Shown here: positions 36,898-50,229 of the stretch, in pieces | Position numbering within the stretch: the stretch's first letter is position 1 | How the letters are laid out: each line of letters opens with the position of its first letter | Assembly (NCBI GenBank): GCA_036417435.1 | Contig: CM070899.1 | Location: 102,612,368 to 102,676,367 of the forward strand | Length of the DNA stretch: 64,000 bases | Direction: 5' to 3' | From: Inia geoffrensis | Taxonomy: Eukaryota > Chordata > Mammalia > Artiodactyla > Iniidae | Position numbers and translations under genes: made by a program | Notes under the pieces: generated by a model | Databases searched by the model: none | Told to the model about the DNA's origin: nothing | What the model saw: the letters and a program-made list of their open reading frames with translations, nothing else

Positions 36898-37774
36898 GAA
36901 AACAGCACATTGAAGAGAAAAGATGCTTAGGATCTGTCATGATTAGAGAGTGCAAAGAAAGCTAGACGAGGTGTTCCCTGGCTGCAGTCCTCTCAAACGC
37001 TAAAAGCGTAAGTGCTCAAGAGGGCATGCCAAAAAGAGAAGCCAGCTATTGCTATTGGTGGGAATGTAAATTGCTAACAGCCGGTATGAGGAACACTAGG
37101 CATATTCCTTACCAAACTAAACACTGGAGGTACCACGAGATTCGGCAACCCCGCTGCAGGTCGTATAACCAGACACTAGCATCATTGGAAGAAAGCTCTT
37201 GCACCCCAGTGGTCCTTGCGGTTCCCATGACCGCAGCCAAGACAGAGAAATGAACGGAATGGGGAGCGAGGGGTGAATGGAGAAAGATGTTCTGCTACCT
37301 ACACACCCTCGACTACCACTCAGCCACAGAACAAAATGAACCCATACTCTTTGCAGCAGCATGGGTGCAGCAGTACATGATCTCACTAATCCCGGTCAAT
37401 TAGAGGCAGCAAGACACATATTCCAGGATATCCCACTTTTGTCTGCCGCCTAAATACGGATACTAAGGAAGCTAGTCCACATAGGAAACACAGGTTCACA
37501 AAGGGAAGAACGAAGCCTGGACTTCCCTGAGGGGGAAATTGGAGAACGGGGAAGGGTGAAGTAGGAGGTCGGGATTCACAGAAACACGCTTAACTTATCA
37601 AAAAGTGCTCAAGGGCGACCCACTCTCAATCACAGGGAACGCTACAAAACATTCCTCAATACGCGAAGAGTGCAAAGAATCCGAGACCCTAAGGGTATAG
37701 CTACATGTATAATTGCATCAAGTGGCTGTAGAACTCAAACAGACGCAACATTGTATATGAACTAGGCTGAAAGG
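36898..37774 (+). mobile_element. L1 3' end relic, unit 12 A
   Basis: It has u547 T and u728 C but the ordinary u975 A, so only part of the unit 7/9/14 haplotype. Confidence 0.84.
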
Positions 37775-38610
37775 GAAAAGTACTGTACAATGACAAGGCA
37801 AGTAAGGGGTTAAGAAATGCCTACTCTGTTACCTCAGGTGTCTGTGATGTCGTTAGCACGGTAACGCCCCTGGAACCTAAGCAGGTCTGGGTCCCACGGC
37901 AGACCTGGGTCCCACGGCAGACCTGGGTCCCACGGCCGGAGCATGCTGCTGCTGAGGCATCAAGGCAGGAGGACGTGCCACCTGACAAGCGGCACCCCGG
38001 ACCGCTATTGCCCATTCTCCCCTGCCTGGTACCCCAATCTCCCGATCCAGCGTGGCCCTCCTACAGGTAAGCAAAGCCTGGTGTACCCAAATGAGGGTGG
38101 AGTAGCTGAGAGGGAAGAGCGGTGAAGTAACCGGATCTTCACAGCTCCTGCTAGGCAGGTTCCCACCTCCAGCCATCTTCATTAGAGTGGCCCCACCTGC
38201 GAACCATGGCACCCTCCGAATGGCCCACTTGCAAGGCTTGTGATATGTCTGTGGTGGGGCAGTGCAGGTTAAGGGGCAGGAGGTGAGCATACACAAGCCC
38301 AGAGGTGTGTGTTTAGCCACGTTCGACTCCCGATTTCCAATCCAACACCGGGACCCCTCTAATACTTTCTTTCCCCAAGTTACCAGAGACGACACGGAGT
38401 AGTGCTGCCACCTTGTGGCACACTGCCGTAACAACCTTACCAACTATGCTGAAGGGCAACTGTCATTCACAAGGCCTAGAGCCTGCGGCTTTGAAAACAC
38501 AACCCTGCCCTCAGGAAATAACCTGGGCTAGGCAATCTGAAATGAATCCACATCAGGCCCGACTCTCAGGCAGAAACCTTACAAGACCTCAGTGGTAGTC
38601 ACCCGCGTTT

Positions 38611-39495
38611 TAGAAAACAGCACATTCAAATGAAAAGATGCTCAAGGTCTCTCATGATTAGAGAGTGAAAAGAAAGCTAGACAAGTTGATCCCTGGCTGA
38701 AGTCCTCTCAAACCCTAAAATTTTAAGTGCTCAAGAGGGCAGGCCACAAGGTGAAGCCAGCTATTGCTGTTGGTGGGATTGTAAATTGGTAACAGCCGGT
38801 ATGAGGATCAGTAGGCACATTCCTTACCAAACTAAACACTGGAGGTACCACGAGACTCGGCAACCCCGCTGCAGGTCGTATAACCAGACACTAGCATCAT
38901 TGGAAGGAAGCTCTTGCACCCCAGCAGTCGTTGTGGTACCCTTGACCACAGCCAAGACATACAGACGAACGAACGGTCGAGCGAGGGGTGAAGGGAGAAA
39001 GATGTTCCGCTACCTACACACGCTCGACTACCACACAGCCATAGAACAAAATGCACTCATAGTATTTGCAGCAGCATGGGTGGAGCACTAGATGATCTCA
39101 CTAATTCTGGTCAATTAGAGGCAGCAAGACACATATACCCGGATATCCCTTATGTGTGCAGTCTACATAGGGATACAAAGGAAGTTAGTAAAGAAAGGAA
39201 ACACAGGTTCACAAAGGGAAGAAAGAAGCGAGGAGTTCCCAAAGGGGGAGATTGGAGACCGGGGAAGAGTGAATTAGGAGATTGGGATTAACACAAACAC
39301 ATTTAACGTATGAAAAAGTGCTCATCAAGGGCGACTCACCCAAAAGAACATGGGACTCTACCAAATATTCCTCGATAAGTAACAGGGCAAAGGATCCGAA
39401 ACCCTACAGGTAGAGCTACGTTTATAATTGCGTCAAGTGGCTGTAGAACTCAAAGAGACGCAGCATTGTATATAAACTATGCTGAAAGAGAAAAG
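38611..39495 (+). mobile_element. L1 3' end relic, unit 12 B
   Basis: It has u2020 A, as in unit 10. Confidence 0.85.
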
Positions 39496-40230
39496 GACTG
39501 TTCAATGACAAGGCAAGTAAGGGGTTACGAAATGGCCACTTTCTTACCTCAGGCCTCTGTGACGTCGGCTGGCGTCAGACCCCTGGAGCCTCAGGAGGCC
39601 TGTGTCCCACGGCTGGAGGATGCTGCTGCTGTTCTCCGCTGCGTGGTACCACAATCTGCCAATCCAACAGGGCCCTCCTACAGGTAAGCACAGCCTGGTG
39701 TACCCAAATGATGATGAAACAGCTGAGAGGGAAGGGCTGTGAAGAAAGCGGATCTCCACAGCTCCTGCTAGGCAAGTTCCCACCTCCAGCCCACTTCATT
39801 AGAGAGGCCCCACCTGCGAACCACGGCACCCTCCGAGTAGCCCACTTGCAAGGCTTGCGATATGCCTGCGGTGGGGCAGTGCAGGTTAAGGGGCAGGAGG
39901 TGAGCATACACAAGCCCAGAGATGTGTGTTTAGCCACGTTCGACTCCCCATTTCCAATCCAACACCGGGACCCCCTCTAAGACTATCTTTCCCCACGTTA
40001 CCAGAGACGACACGGAGCACTGCTGCCACCTCGTGGCACACTGCCGTAACAATCTTACCAACTGTGCTGAAGGGCATCTGTCATCCACAAGGCCTACAGC
40101 CTGCGGCTTTGAAGACACAACCCAGCCCTCAAGAAATATCCTGGGCTAGGGAAACTGAAACGAATTCAAATCACGCCCGACCCTGAGGCAGGAACCTTTC
40201 AAGAACTCAGTGGTACTCACCCGCGTTGTA

Positions 40231-41107
40231 GAAAACAGCACATTGAAGAGAAAAGATGCTTAGGATCTGTCATGATTAGAGAGTGCAAAGAAAGCTAGAC
40301 GAGGTGTTCCCTGGCTGCAGTCCTCTCAAACGCTAAAAGCGTAAGTGCTCAAGAGGGCATGCCAAAAAGAGAAGCCAGCTATTGCTATTGGTGGGAATGT
40401 AAATTGCTAACAGCCGGTATGAGGAACACTAGGCATATTCCTTACCAAACTAAACACTGGAGGTACCACGAGATTCGGCAACCCCGCTGCAGGTCGTATA
40501 ACCAGACACTAGCATCATTGGAAGAAAGCTCTTGCACCCCAGCGGTCCTTGCGGTTCCCATGACCGCAGCCAAGACAGAGAAATGAACGGAATGGGGAGC
40601 GAGGGGTGAATGGAGAAAGATGTTCTGCTACCTACACACCCTCGACTACCACTCAGCCACAGAACAAAATGAACCCATACTCTTTGCAGCAGCATGGGTG
40701 CAGCAGTACATGATCTCACTAATTCCGGTCAATTAGAGGCAGCAAGACACATATTCCAGGATATCCCACTTTTGTCTGCCGCCTAAATACGGATACTAAG
40801 GAAGCTAGTCCACATAGGAAACACAGGTTCACAAAGGGAAGAACGAAGCCTGGACTTCCCGGAGGGGGAAATTGGAGAACGGGGAAGGGTGAAGTAGGAG
40901 GTCGGGATTCACAGAAACACGCTTAACTTATCAAAAAGTGCTCAAGGGCGACCCACTCTCAATCACAGGGAACGCTACAAAACATTCCTCAATACGCGAA
41001 GAGTGCAAAGAATCCGAGACCCTAAGGGTATAGCTACATGTATAATTGCATCAAGTGGCTGTAGAACTCAAACAGACGCAACATTGTATATGAACTAGGC
41101 TGAAAGG
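40231..41107 (+). mobile_element. L1 3' end relic, unit 13 A
   Basis: It has private u865 G in the 3' UTR part. Confidence 0.84.
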
Positions 41108-41943
41108 GAAAAGTACTGTACAATGACAAGGCAAGTAAGAGGTTAAGAAGTGCCTACTCTGTTACCTCAGGTGTCTGTGATGTCGTTAGCACGGTAACGC
41201 CCCTGGAGCCTAAGCAGGCCTGGGTCCCACGGCAGACCTGGGTCCCACGGCAGACCTGGGTCCCACGGCCAGAGCATGCTGCTGCTGAGGCATCAAGGCA
41301 GGAGGACGTGCCACCTGACAAGCGGCACCCCGGACCGCTATTGCCCATTCTCCCCTGCCTGGTACCCCAATCTCCCGATCCAGCGTGGCCCTCCTACAGG
41401 TAAGCAAAGCCTGGTGTACCCAAATGAGGGTGCAGCAGCTGAGAGGGAAGAGCGGTGAAGTAACCGGATCTTCACAGCTCCTGCTAGGCAGGTTCCCACC
41501 TCCAGCCATCTTCATTAGAGTGGCCCCACCTGCGAACCATGGCACCCTCCGAATGGCCCACTTGCAAGGCTTGTGATATGTCTGTGGTGGGGCAGTGCAG
41601 GTTAAGGGGCAGGAGGTGAGCATACACAAGCCCAGAGGTGTGTGTTTAGCCACGTTCGACTCCCGATTTCCAATCCAACACCGGGACCCCTCTAATACTT
41701 TCTTTCCCCAAGTTACCAGAGACGACACGGAGTAGTGCTGCCACCTTGTGGCACACTGCCGTAACAACCTTACCAACTATGCTGAAGGGCAACTGTCATT
41801 CACAAGGCCTAGAGCCTGCGGCTTTGAAAACACAACCCTGCCCTCAGGAAATATCCTGGGCTAGGCAATCTGAAATGAATCCACATCAGGCCCGACTCTC
41901 AGGCAGAAACCTTACAAGACCTCAGTGGTAGTCACCCGCGTTT

Positions 41944-42828
41944 TAGAAAACAGCACATTCAAATGAAAAGATGCTCAAGGTCCCTCATGATTAGAGAGTG
42001 AAAAGAAAGCTAGACGAGTTGATCCCTGGCTGAAGTCCTCTCAAACCCTAAAATTTTAAGTGCTCAAGAGGGCAGGCCACAAGGTGAAGCCAGCTATTGC
42101 TGTTGGTGGGATTGTAAATTGGTAACAGCCGGTATGAGGATCAGTAGGCACATTCCTTACCAAACTAAACACTGGAGGTACCACGAGATTCGGCAACCCC
42201 GCTGCAGGTCGTATAACCAGACACTAGCATCATTGGAAGGAAGCTCTTGCACCCCAGCAGTCGTTGTGGTACCCTTGACCACAGCCAAGACATACAGACG
42301 AACGAACGGTCGAGCGAGGGGTGAAGGGAGAAAGATGTTCCGCTACCTACACACGCTCGACTACCACACAGCCATAGAACAAAATGCACTCATAGTATTT
42401 GCAGCAGCATGGGTGGAGCACTAGATGATCTCACTAATTCTGGTCAATTAGAGGCAGCAAGACACATATACCCGGATATCCCTTATGTGTGCAGTCTACA
42501 TAGGGATACAAAGGAAGTTAGTAAAGAAAGGAAACACAGGTTCACAAAGGGAAGAAAGAAGCGAGGAGTTCCCAAAGGGGGAGATTGGAGACCGGGGAAG
42601 AGTGAATTAGGAGATTGGGATTAACACAAACACATTTAACGTATGAAAAAGTGCTCATCAAGGGCGACTCACCCAAAAGAACATGGGACTCTACCAAATA
42701 TTCCTCGATAAGTAACAGGGCAAAGGATCCGAAACCCTACAGGTAGAGCTACGTTTATAATTGCGTCAAGTGGCTGTAGAACTCAAAGAGACGCAGCATT
42801 GTATATAAACTATGCTGAAAGAGAAAAG
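41944..42828 (+). mobile_element. L1 3' end relic, unit 13 B
   Basis: It has u1987 C as in unit 8, and private u2193 T, which is the A-monomer base. Confidence 0.85.
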
Positions 42829-43563
42829 GACTGTTCAATGACAAGGCAAGTAAGGGGTTACGAAATGGCCACTTTCTTACCTCAGGCCTCTGTGACGTCG
42901 GCTGGCGTCAGACCCCTGGAGCCTCAGGAGGCCTGTGTCCCACGGCTGGAGGATGCTGCTGCTGTTCTCCGCTGCGTGGTACCACAATCTGCCAATCCAA
43001 CAGGGCCCTCCTACAGGTAAGCACAGCCTGGTGTACCCAAATGATGATGAAACAGCTGAGAGGGAAGGGCTGTGAAGAAAGCGGATCTCCACAGCTCCTG
43101 CTAGGCAAGTTCCCACCTCCAGCCCACTTCATTAGAGAGGCCCCACCTGCGAACCACGGCACCCTCCGAGTAGCCCACTTGCAAGGCTTGCGATATGCCT
43201 GCGGTGGGGCAGTGCAGGTTAAGGGGCAGGAGGTGAGCATACACAAGCCCAGAGATGTGTGTTTAGCCACGTTCGACTCCCCATTTCCAATCCAACACCG
43301 GGACCCCCTCTAAGACTATCTTTCCCCACGTTACCAGAGACGACACGGAGCACTGCTGCCACCTCGTGGCACACTGCCGTAACAATCTTACCAACTGTGC
43401 TGAAGGGCATCTGTCATCCACAAGGCCTACAGCCTGCGGCTTTGAAGACACAACTCAGCCCTCAAGAAATATCCTGGGCTAGGGAAACTGAAACGAATTC
43501 AAATCACGCCCGACCCTGAGGCAGGAACCTTTCAAGAACTCAGTGGTACTCACCCGCGTTGTA

Positions 43564-44440
43564 GAAAACAGCACATTGAAGAGAAAAGATGCTTAGGATC
43601 TGTCATGATTAGAGAGTGCAAAGAAAGCTAGACGAGGTGTTCCCTGGCTGCAGTCCTCTCAAACGCTAAAAGCGTAAGTGCTCAAGAGGGCATGCCAAAA
43701 AGAGAAGCCAGCTATTGCTATTGGTGGGAATGTAAATTGCTAACAGCCGGTATGAGGAACACTAGGCATATTCCTTACCAAACTAAACACTGGAGGTACC
43801 ACGAGATTCGGCAACCCCGCTGCAGGTCGTATAACCAGACACTAGCATCATTGGAAGAAAGCTCTTGCACCCCAGTGGTCCTTGCGGTTCCCATGACCGC
43901 AGCCAAGACAGAGAAATGAACGGAATGGGGAGCGAGGGGTGAATGGAGAAAGATGTTCTGCTACCTACACACCCTCGACTACCACTCAGCCACAGAACAA
44001 AATGAACCCATACTCTTTGCAGCAGCATGGGTGCAGCAGTACATGATCTCACTAATCCCGGTCAATTAGAGGCAGCAAGACACATATTCCAGGATATCCC
44101 ACTTTTGTCTGCCGCCTAAATACGGATACTAAGGAAGCTAGTCCACATAGGAAACACAGGTTCACAAAGGGAAGAACGAAGCCTGGACTTCCCTGAGGGG
44201 GAAATTGGAGAACGGGGAAGGGTGAAGTAGGAGGTCGGGATTCACAGAAACACGCTTAACTTATCAAAAAGTGCTCAAGGGCGACCCACTCTCAATCACA
44301 GGGTACGCTACAAAACATTCCTCAATACGCGAAGAGTGCAAAGAATCCGAGACCCTAAGGGTATAGCTACATGTATAATTGCATCAAGTGGCTGTAGAAC
44401 TCAAACAGACGCAACATTGTATATGAACTAGGCTGAAAGG
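43564..44440 (+). mobile_element. L1 3' end relic, unit 14 A
   Basis: It matches unit 9 A (u547 T, u728 C, u975 T). Confidence 0.84.
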
Positions 44441-45276
44441 GAAAAGTACTGTACAATGACAAGGCAAGTAAGGGGTTAAGAAATGCCTACTCTGTTACCT
44501 CAGGTGTCTGTGATGTCGTTAGCACGGTAACGCCCCTGGAACCTAAGCAGGTCTGGGTCCCACGGCAGACCTGGGTCCCACGGCAGACCTGGGTCCCACG
44601 GCCGGAGCATGCTGCTGCTGAGGCATCAAGGCAGGAGGACGTGCCACCTGACAAGCGGCACCCCGGACCGCTATTGCCCATTCTCCCCTGCCTGGTACCC
44701 CAATCTCCCGATCCAGCGTGGCCCTCCTACAGGTAAGCAAAGCCTGGTGTACCCAAATGAGGGTGGAGCAGCTGAGAGGGAAGAGCGGTGAAGTAACCGG
44801 ATCTTCACAGCTCCTGCTAGGCAGGTTCCCACCTCCAGCCATCTTCATTAGAGTGGCCCCACCTGCGAACCATGGCACCCTCCGAATGGCCCACTTGCAA
44901 GGCTTGTGATATGTCTGTGGTGGGGCAGTGCAGGTTAAGGGGCAGGAGGTGAGCATACACAAGCCCAGAGGTGTGTGTTTAGCCACGTTCGACTCCCGAT
45001 TTCCAATCCAACACCGGGACCCCTCTAATACTTTCTTTCCCCAAGTTACCAGAGACGACACGGAGTAGTGCTGCCACCTTGTGGCACACTGCCGTAACAA
45101 CCTTACCAACTATGCTGAAGGGCAACTGTCATTCACAAGGCCTAGAGCCTGCGGCTTTGAAAACACAACCCTGCCCTCAGGAAATAACCTGGGCTAGGCA
45201 ATCTGAAATGAATCCACATCAGGCCCGACTCTCAGGCAGAAACCTTACAAGACCTCAGTGGTAGTCACCCGCGTTT

Positions 45277-46161
45277 TAGAAAACAGCACATTCAAATGAA
45301 AAGATGCTCAAGGTCTCTCATGATTAGAGAGTGAAAAGAAAGCTAGACGAGTTGATCCCTGGCTGAAGTCCTCTCAAACCCTAAAATTTTAAGTGCTCAA
45401 GAGGGCAGGCCACAAGGTGAAGCCAGCTATTGCTGTTGGTGGGATTGTAAATTGGTAACAGCCGGTATGAGGATCAGTAGGCACATTCCTTACCAAACTA
45501 AACACTGGAGGTACCACGAGACTCGGCAACCCCGCTGCAGGTCGTATAACCAGACACTAGCATCATTGGAAGGAAGCTCTTGCACCCCAGCAGTCGTTGT
45601 GGTACCCTTGACCACAGCCAAGACATACAGACGAACGAACGGTCGAGCGAGGGGTGAAGGGAGAAAGATGTTCCGCTACCTACACACGCTCGACTACCAC
45701 ACAGCCATAGAACAAAATGCACTCATAGTATTTGCAGCAGCATGGGTGGAGCACTAGATGATCTCACTAATTCTGGTCAATTAGAGGCAGCAAGACACAT
45801 ATACCCGGATATCCCTTATGTGTGCAGTCTACATAGGGATACAAAGGAAGTTAGTAAAGAAAGGAAACACAGGTTCACAAAGGGAAGAAAGAAGCGAGGA
45901 GTTCCCAAAGGGGGAGATTGGAGACCGGGGAAGAGTGAATTAGGAGATTGGGATTAACACAAACACATTTAACGTATGAAAAAGTGCTCATCAAGGGCGA
46001 CTCACCCAAAAGAACATGGGACTCTACCAAATATTCCTCGATAAGTAACAGGGCAAAGGATCCGAAACCCTACAGGTAGAGCTACGTTTATAATTGCGTC
46101 AAGTGGCTGTAGAACTCAAAGAGACGCAGCATTGTATATAAACTATGCTGAAAGAGAAAAG
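45277..46161 (+). mobile_element. L1 3' end relic, unit 14 B
   Basis: This is the last B relic with u2312 G. Confidence 0.85.
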
Positions 46162-46896
46162 GACTGTTCAATGACAAGGCAAGTAAGGGGTTACGAAATG
46201 GCCACTTTCTTACCTCAGGCCTCTGTGACGTCGGCTGGCGTCAGACCCCTGGAGCCTCAGGAGGCCTGTGTCCCACGGCTGGAGGATGCTGCTGCTGTTC
46301 TCCGCTGCGTGGTACCACAATCTGCCAATCCAACAGGGCCCTCCTACAGGTAAGCACAGCCTGGTGTACCCAAATGATGATGAAACAGCTGAGAGGGAAG
46401 GGCTGTGAAGAAAGCGGATCTCCACAGCTCCTGCTAGGCAAGTTCCCACCTCCAGCCCACTTCATTAGAGAGGCCCCACCTGCGAACCACGGCACCCTCC
46501 GAGTAGCCCACTTGCAAGGCTTGCGATATGCCTGCGGTGGGGCAGTGCAGGTTAAGGGGCAGGAGGTGAGCATACACAAGCCCAGAGATGTGTGTTTAGC
46601 CACGTTCGACTCCCCATTTCCAATCCAACACCGGGACCCCCTCTAAGACTATCTTTCCCCACGTTACCAGAGACGACACGGAGCACTGCTGCCACCTCGT
46701 GGCACACTGCCGTAACAATCTTACCAACTGTGCTGAAGGGCATCTGTCATCCACAAGGCCTACAGCCTGCGGCTTTGAAGACACAACCCAGCCCTCAAGA
46801 AATATCCTGGGCTAGGGAAACTGAAACGAATTCAAATCACGCCCGACCCTGAGGCAGGAACCTTTCAAGAACTCAGTGGTACTCACCCGCGTTGTA

Positions 46897-47773
46897 GAAA
46901 ACAGCACATTGAAGAGAAAAGATGCTTAGGATCTGTCATGATTAGAGAGTGCAAAGAAAGCTAGACGAGGTGTTCCCTGGCTGCAGTCCTCTCAAACGCT
47001 AAAAGCGTAAGTGCTCAAGAGGGCATGCCAAAAAGAGAAGCCAGCTATTGCTATTGGTGGGAATGTAAATTGCTAACAGCCGGTATGAGGAACACTAGGC
47101 ATATTCCTTACCAAACTAAACACTGGAGGTACCACGAGATTCGGCAACCCCGCTGCAGGTCGTATAACCAGACACTAGCATCATTGGAAGAAAGCTCTTG
47201 CACCCCAGCGGTCCTTGCGGTTCCCATGACCGCAGCCAAGACAGAGAAATGAACGGAATGGGGAGCGAGGGGTGAATGGAGAAAGATGTTCTGCTACCTA
47301 CACACCCTCGACTACCACTCAGCCACAGAACAAAATGAACCCATACTCTTTGCAGCAGCATGGGTGCAGCAGTACATGATCTCACTAATTCCGGTCAATT
47401 AGAGGCAGCAAGACACATATTCCAGGATATCCCACTTTTGTCTGCCGCCTAAATACGGATACTAAGGAAGCTAGTCCACATAGGAAACACAGGTTCACAA
47501 AGGGAAGAACGAAGCCTGGACTTCCCTGAGGGGGAAATTGGAGAACGGGGAAGGGTGAAGTAGGAGGTCGGGATTCACAGAAACACGCTTAACTTATCAA
47601 AAAGTGCTCAAGGGCGACCCATTCTCAATCACAGGGAACGCTACAAAACATTCCTCAATACGCGAAGAGTGCAAAGAATCCGAGACCCTAAGGGTATAGC
47701 TACATGTATAATTGCATCAAGTGGCTGTAGAACTCAAACAGACGCAACATTGTATATGAACTAGGCTGAAAGG
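46897..47773 (+). mobile_element. L1 3' end relic, unit 15 A
   Basis: It has private u960 T. Confidence 0.84.
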
Positions 47774-48609
47774 GAAAAGTACTGTACAATGACAAGGCAA
47801 GTAAGGGGTTAAGAAGTGCCTACTCTGTTACCTCAGGTGTCTGTGATGTCGTTAGCACGGTAACGCCCCTGGAGCCTAAGCAGGCCTGGGTCCCACGGCA
47901 GACCTGGGTCCCACGGCAGACCTGGGTCCCACGGCCAGAGCATGCTGCTGCTGAGGCATCAAGGCAGGAGGACGTGCCACCTGACAAGCGGCACCCCGGA
48001 CCGCTATTGCCCATTCTCCCCTGCCTGGTACCCCAATCTCCCGATCCAGCGTGGCCCTCCTACAGGTAAGCAAAGCCTGGTGTACCCAAATGAGGGTGCA
48101 GCAGCTGAGAGGGAAGAGCGGTGAAGTAACCGGATCTTCACAGCTCCTGCTAGGCAGGTTCCCACCTCCAGCCATCTTCATTAGAGTGGCCCCACCTGCG
48201 AACCATGGCACCCTCCGAATGGCCCACTTGCAAGGCTTGTGATATGTCTGTGGTGGGGCAGTGCAGGTTAAGGGGCAGGAGGTGAGCATACACAAGCCCA
48301 GAGGTGTGTGTTTAGCCACGTTCGACTCCCGATTTCCAATCCAACACCGGGACCCCTCTAATACTTTCTTTCCCCAAGTTACCAGAGACGACACGGAGTA
48401 GTGCTGCCACCTTGTGGCACACTGCCGTAACAACCTTACCAACTATGCTGAAGGGCAACTGTCATTCACAAGGCCTAGAGCCTGCGGCTTTGAAAACACA
48501 ACCCTGCCCTCAGGAAATAACCTGGGCTAGGCAATCTGAAATGAATCCACATCAGGCCCGACTCTCAGGCAGAAACCTTACAAGACCTCAGTGGTAGTCA
48601 CCCGCGTTT

Positions 48610-49494
48610 TAGAAAACAGCACATTCAAATGAAAAGATGCTCAAGGTCTCTCATGATTAGAGAGTGAAAAGAAAGCTAGACGAGTTGATCCCTGGCTGAA
48701 GTCCTCTCAAACCCTAAAATTTTAAGTGCTCAAGAGGGCAGGCCACAAGGTGAAGCCAGCTATTGCTGTTGGTGGGATTGTAAATTGGTAACAGCCGGTA
48801 TGAGGATCAGTAGGCACATTCCTTACCAAACTAAACACTGGAGGTACCACGAGACTCGGCAACCCCGCTGCAGGTCGTATAACCAGACACTAGCATCATT
48901 GGAAGGAAGCTCTTGCACCCCAGCAGTCGTTGTGGTACCCTTGACCACAGCCAAGACATACAGACGAACGAACTGTCGAGCGAGGGGTGAAGGGAGAAAG
49001 ATGTTCCGCTACCTACACACGCTCGACTACCACACAGCCATAGAACAAAATGCACTCATAGTATTTGCAGCAGCATGGGTGGAGCACTAGATGATCTCAC
49101 TAATTCTGGTCAATTAGAGGCAGCAAGACACATATACCCGGATATCCCTTATGTGTGCAGTCTACATAGGGATACAAAGGAAGTTAGTAAAGAAAGGAAA
49201 CACAGGTTCACAAAGGGAAGAAAGAAGCGAGGAGTTCCCAAAGGGGGAGATTGGAGACCGGGGAAGAGTGAATTAGGAGATTGGGATTAACACAAACACA
49301 TTTAACGTATGAAAAAGTGCTCATCAAGGGCGACTCACCCAAAAGAACATGGGACTCTACCAAATATTCCTCGATAAGTAACAGGGCAAAGGATCCGAAA
49401 CCCTACAGGTAGAGCTACGTTTATAATTGCGTCAAGTGGCTGTAGAACCCAAAGAGACGCAGCATTGTATATAAACTATGCTGAAAGAGAAAAG
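48610..49494 (+). mobile_element. L1 3' end relic, unit 15 B
   Basis: It returns to u2312 T and has u2787 C, as in units 17 and 18. Confidence 0.85.
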
Positions 49495-50229
49495 GACTGT
49501 TCAATGACAAGGCAAGTAAGGGGTTACGAAATGGCCACTTTCTTACCTCAGGCCTCTGTGACGTCGGCTGGCGTCAGACCCCTGGAGCCTCAGGAGGCCT
49601 GTGTCCCACGGCTGGAGGATGCTGCTGCTGTTCTCCGCTGCGTGGTACCACAATCTGCCAATCCAACAGGGCCCTCCTACAGGTAAGCACAGCCTGGTGT
49701 ACCCAAATGATGATGAAACAGCTGAGAGGGAAGGGCTGTGAAGAAAGCGGATCTCCACAGCTCCTGCTAGGCAAGTTCCCACCTCCAGCCCACTTCATTA
49801 GAGAGGCCCCACCTGCGAACCACGGCACCCTCCGAGTAGCCCACTTGCAAGGCTTGCGATATGCATGCGGTGGGGCAGTGCAGGTTAAGGGGCAGGAGGT
49901 GAGCATACACAAGCCCAGAGATGTGTGTTTAGCCACGTTCGACTCCCCATTTCCAATCCAACACCGGGACCCCCTCTAAGACTATCTTTCCCCACGTTAC
50001 CAGAGACGACACGGAGCACTGCTGCCACCTCGTGGCACACTGCCGTAACAATCTTACCAACTGTGCTGAAGGGCATCTGTCATCCACAAGGCCTACAGCC
50101 TGCGGCTTTGAAGACACAACCCAGCCCTCAAGAAATATCCTGGGCTAGGGAAACTGAAACGAATTCAAATCACGCCCGACCCTGAGGCAGGAACCTTTCA
50201 AGAACTCAGTGGTACTCACCCGCGTTGTA

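Larger units (their letters stand above)
36664..39996 (+). repeat. HOR unit 12
   Basis: It is a mosaic A monomer. It has u547 T and u728 C of the unit 7/9/14 haplotype but lacks that haplotype's flanking u126 T and u975 T, so the shared tract is bounded within u126-u975. It shares u2020 A with unit 10. u1440 T is private. Confidence 0.93.
39997..43329 (+). repeat. HOR unit 13
   Basis: Its A monomer has the right-hand form (u1154 G, u1275 A, u1437 C, u1212/u1223 G/C) otherwise seen in units 15-18. Its B monomer shares u1987 C with unit 8 and u1858 T with units 3-8 and 19. Private changes are u865 G, u1144 A and u2193 T; the last equals the A-type base at the homologous site. Confidence 0.93.
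43330..46662 (+). repeat. HOR unit 14
   Basis: It repeats the unit 9 haplotype without a private change that I could find, although its neighbours 13 and 15 have the different right-hand A form. It is the last unit with u2312 G. Confidence 0.93.
46663..49995 (+). repeat. HOR unit 15
   Basis: It has the right-hand A form (u1154 G, u1275 A, u1437 C). u2312 returns to T. It shares u2787 C with units 17 and 18 but not 16. Private changes are u960 T and u3203 A. Confidence 0.93.
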
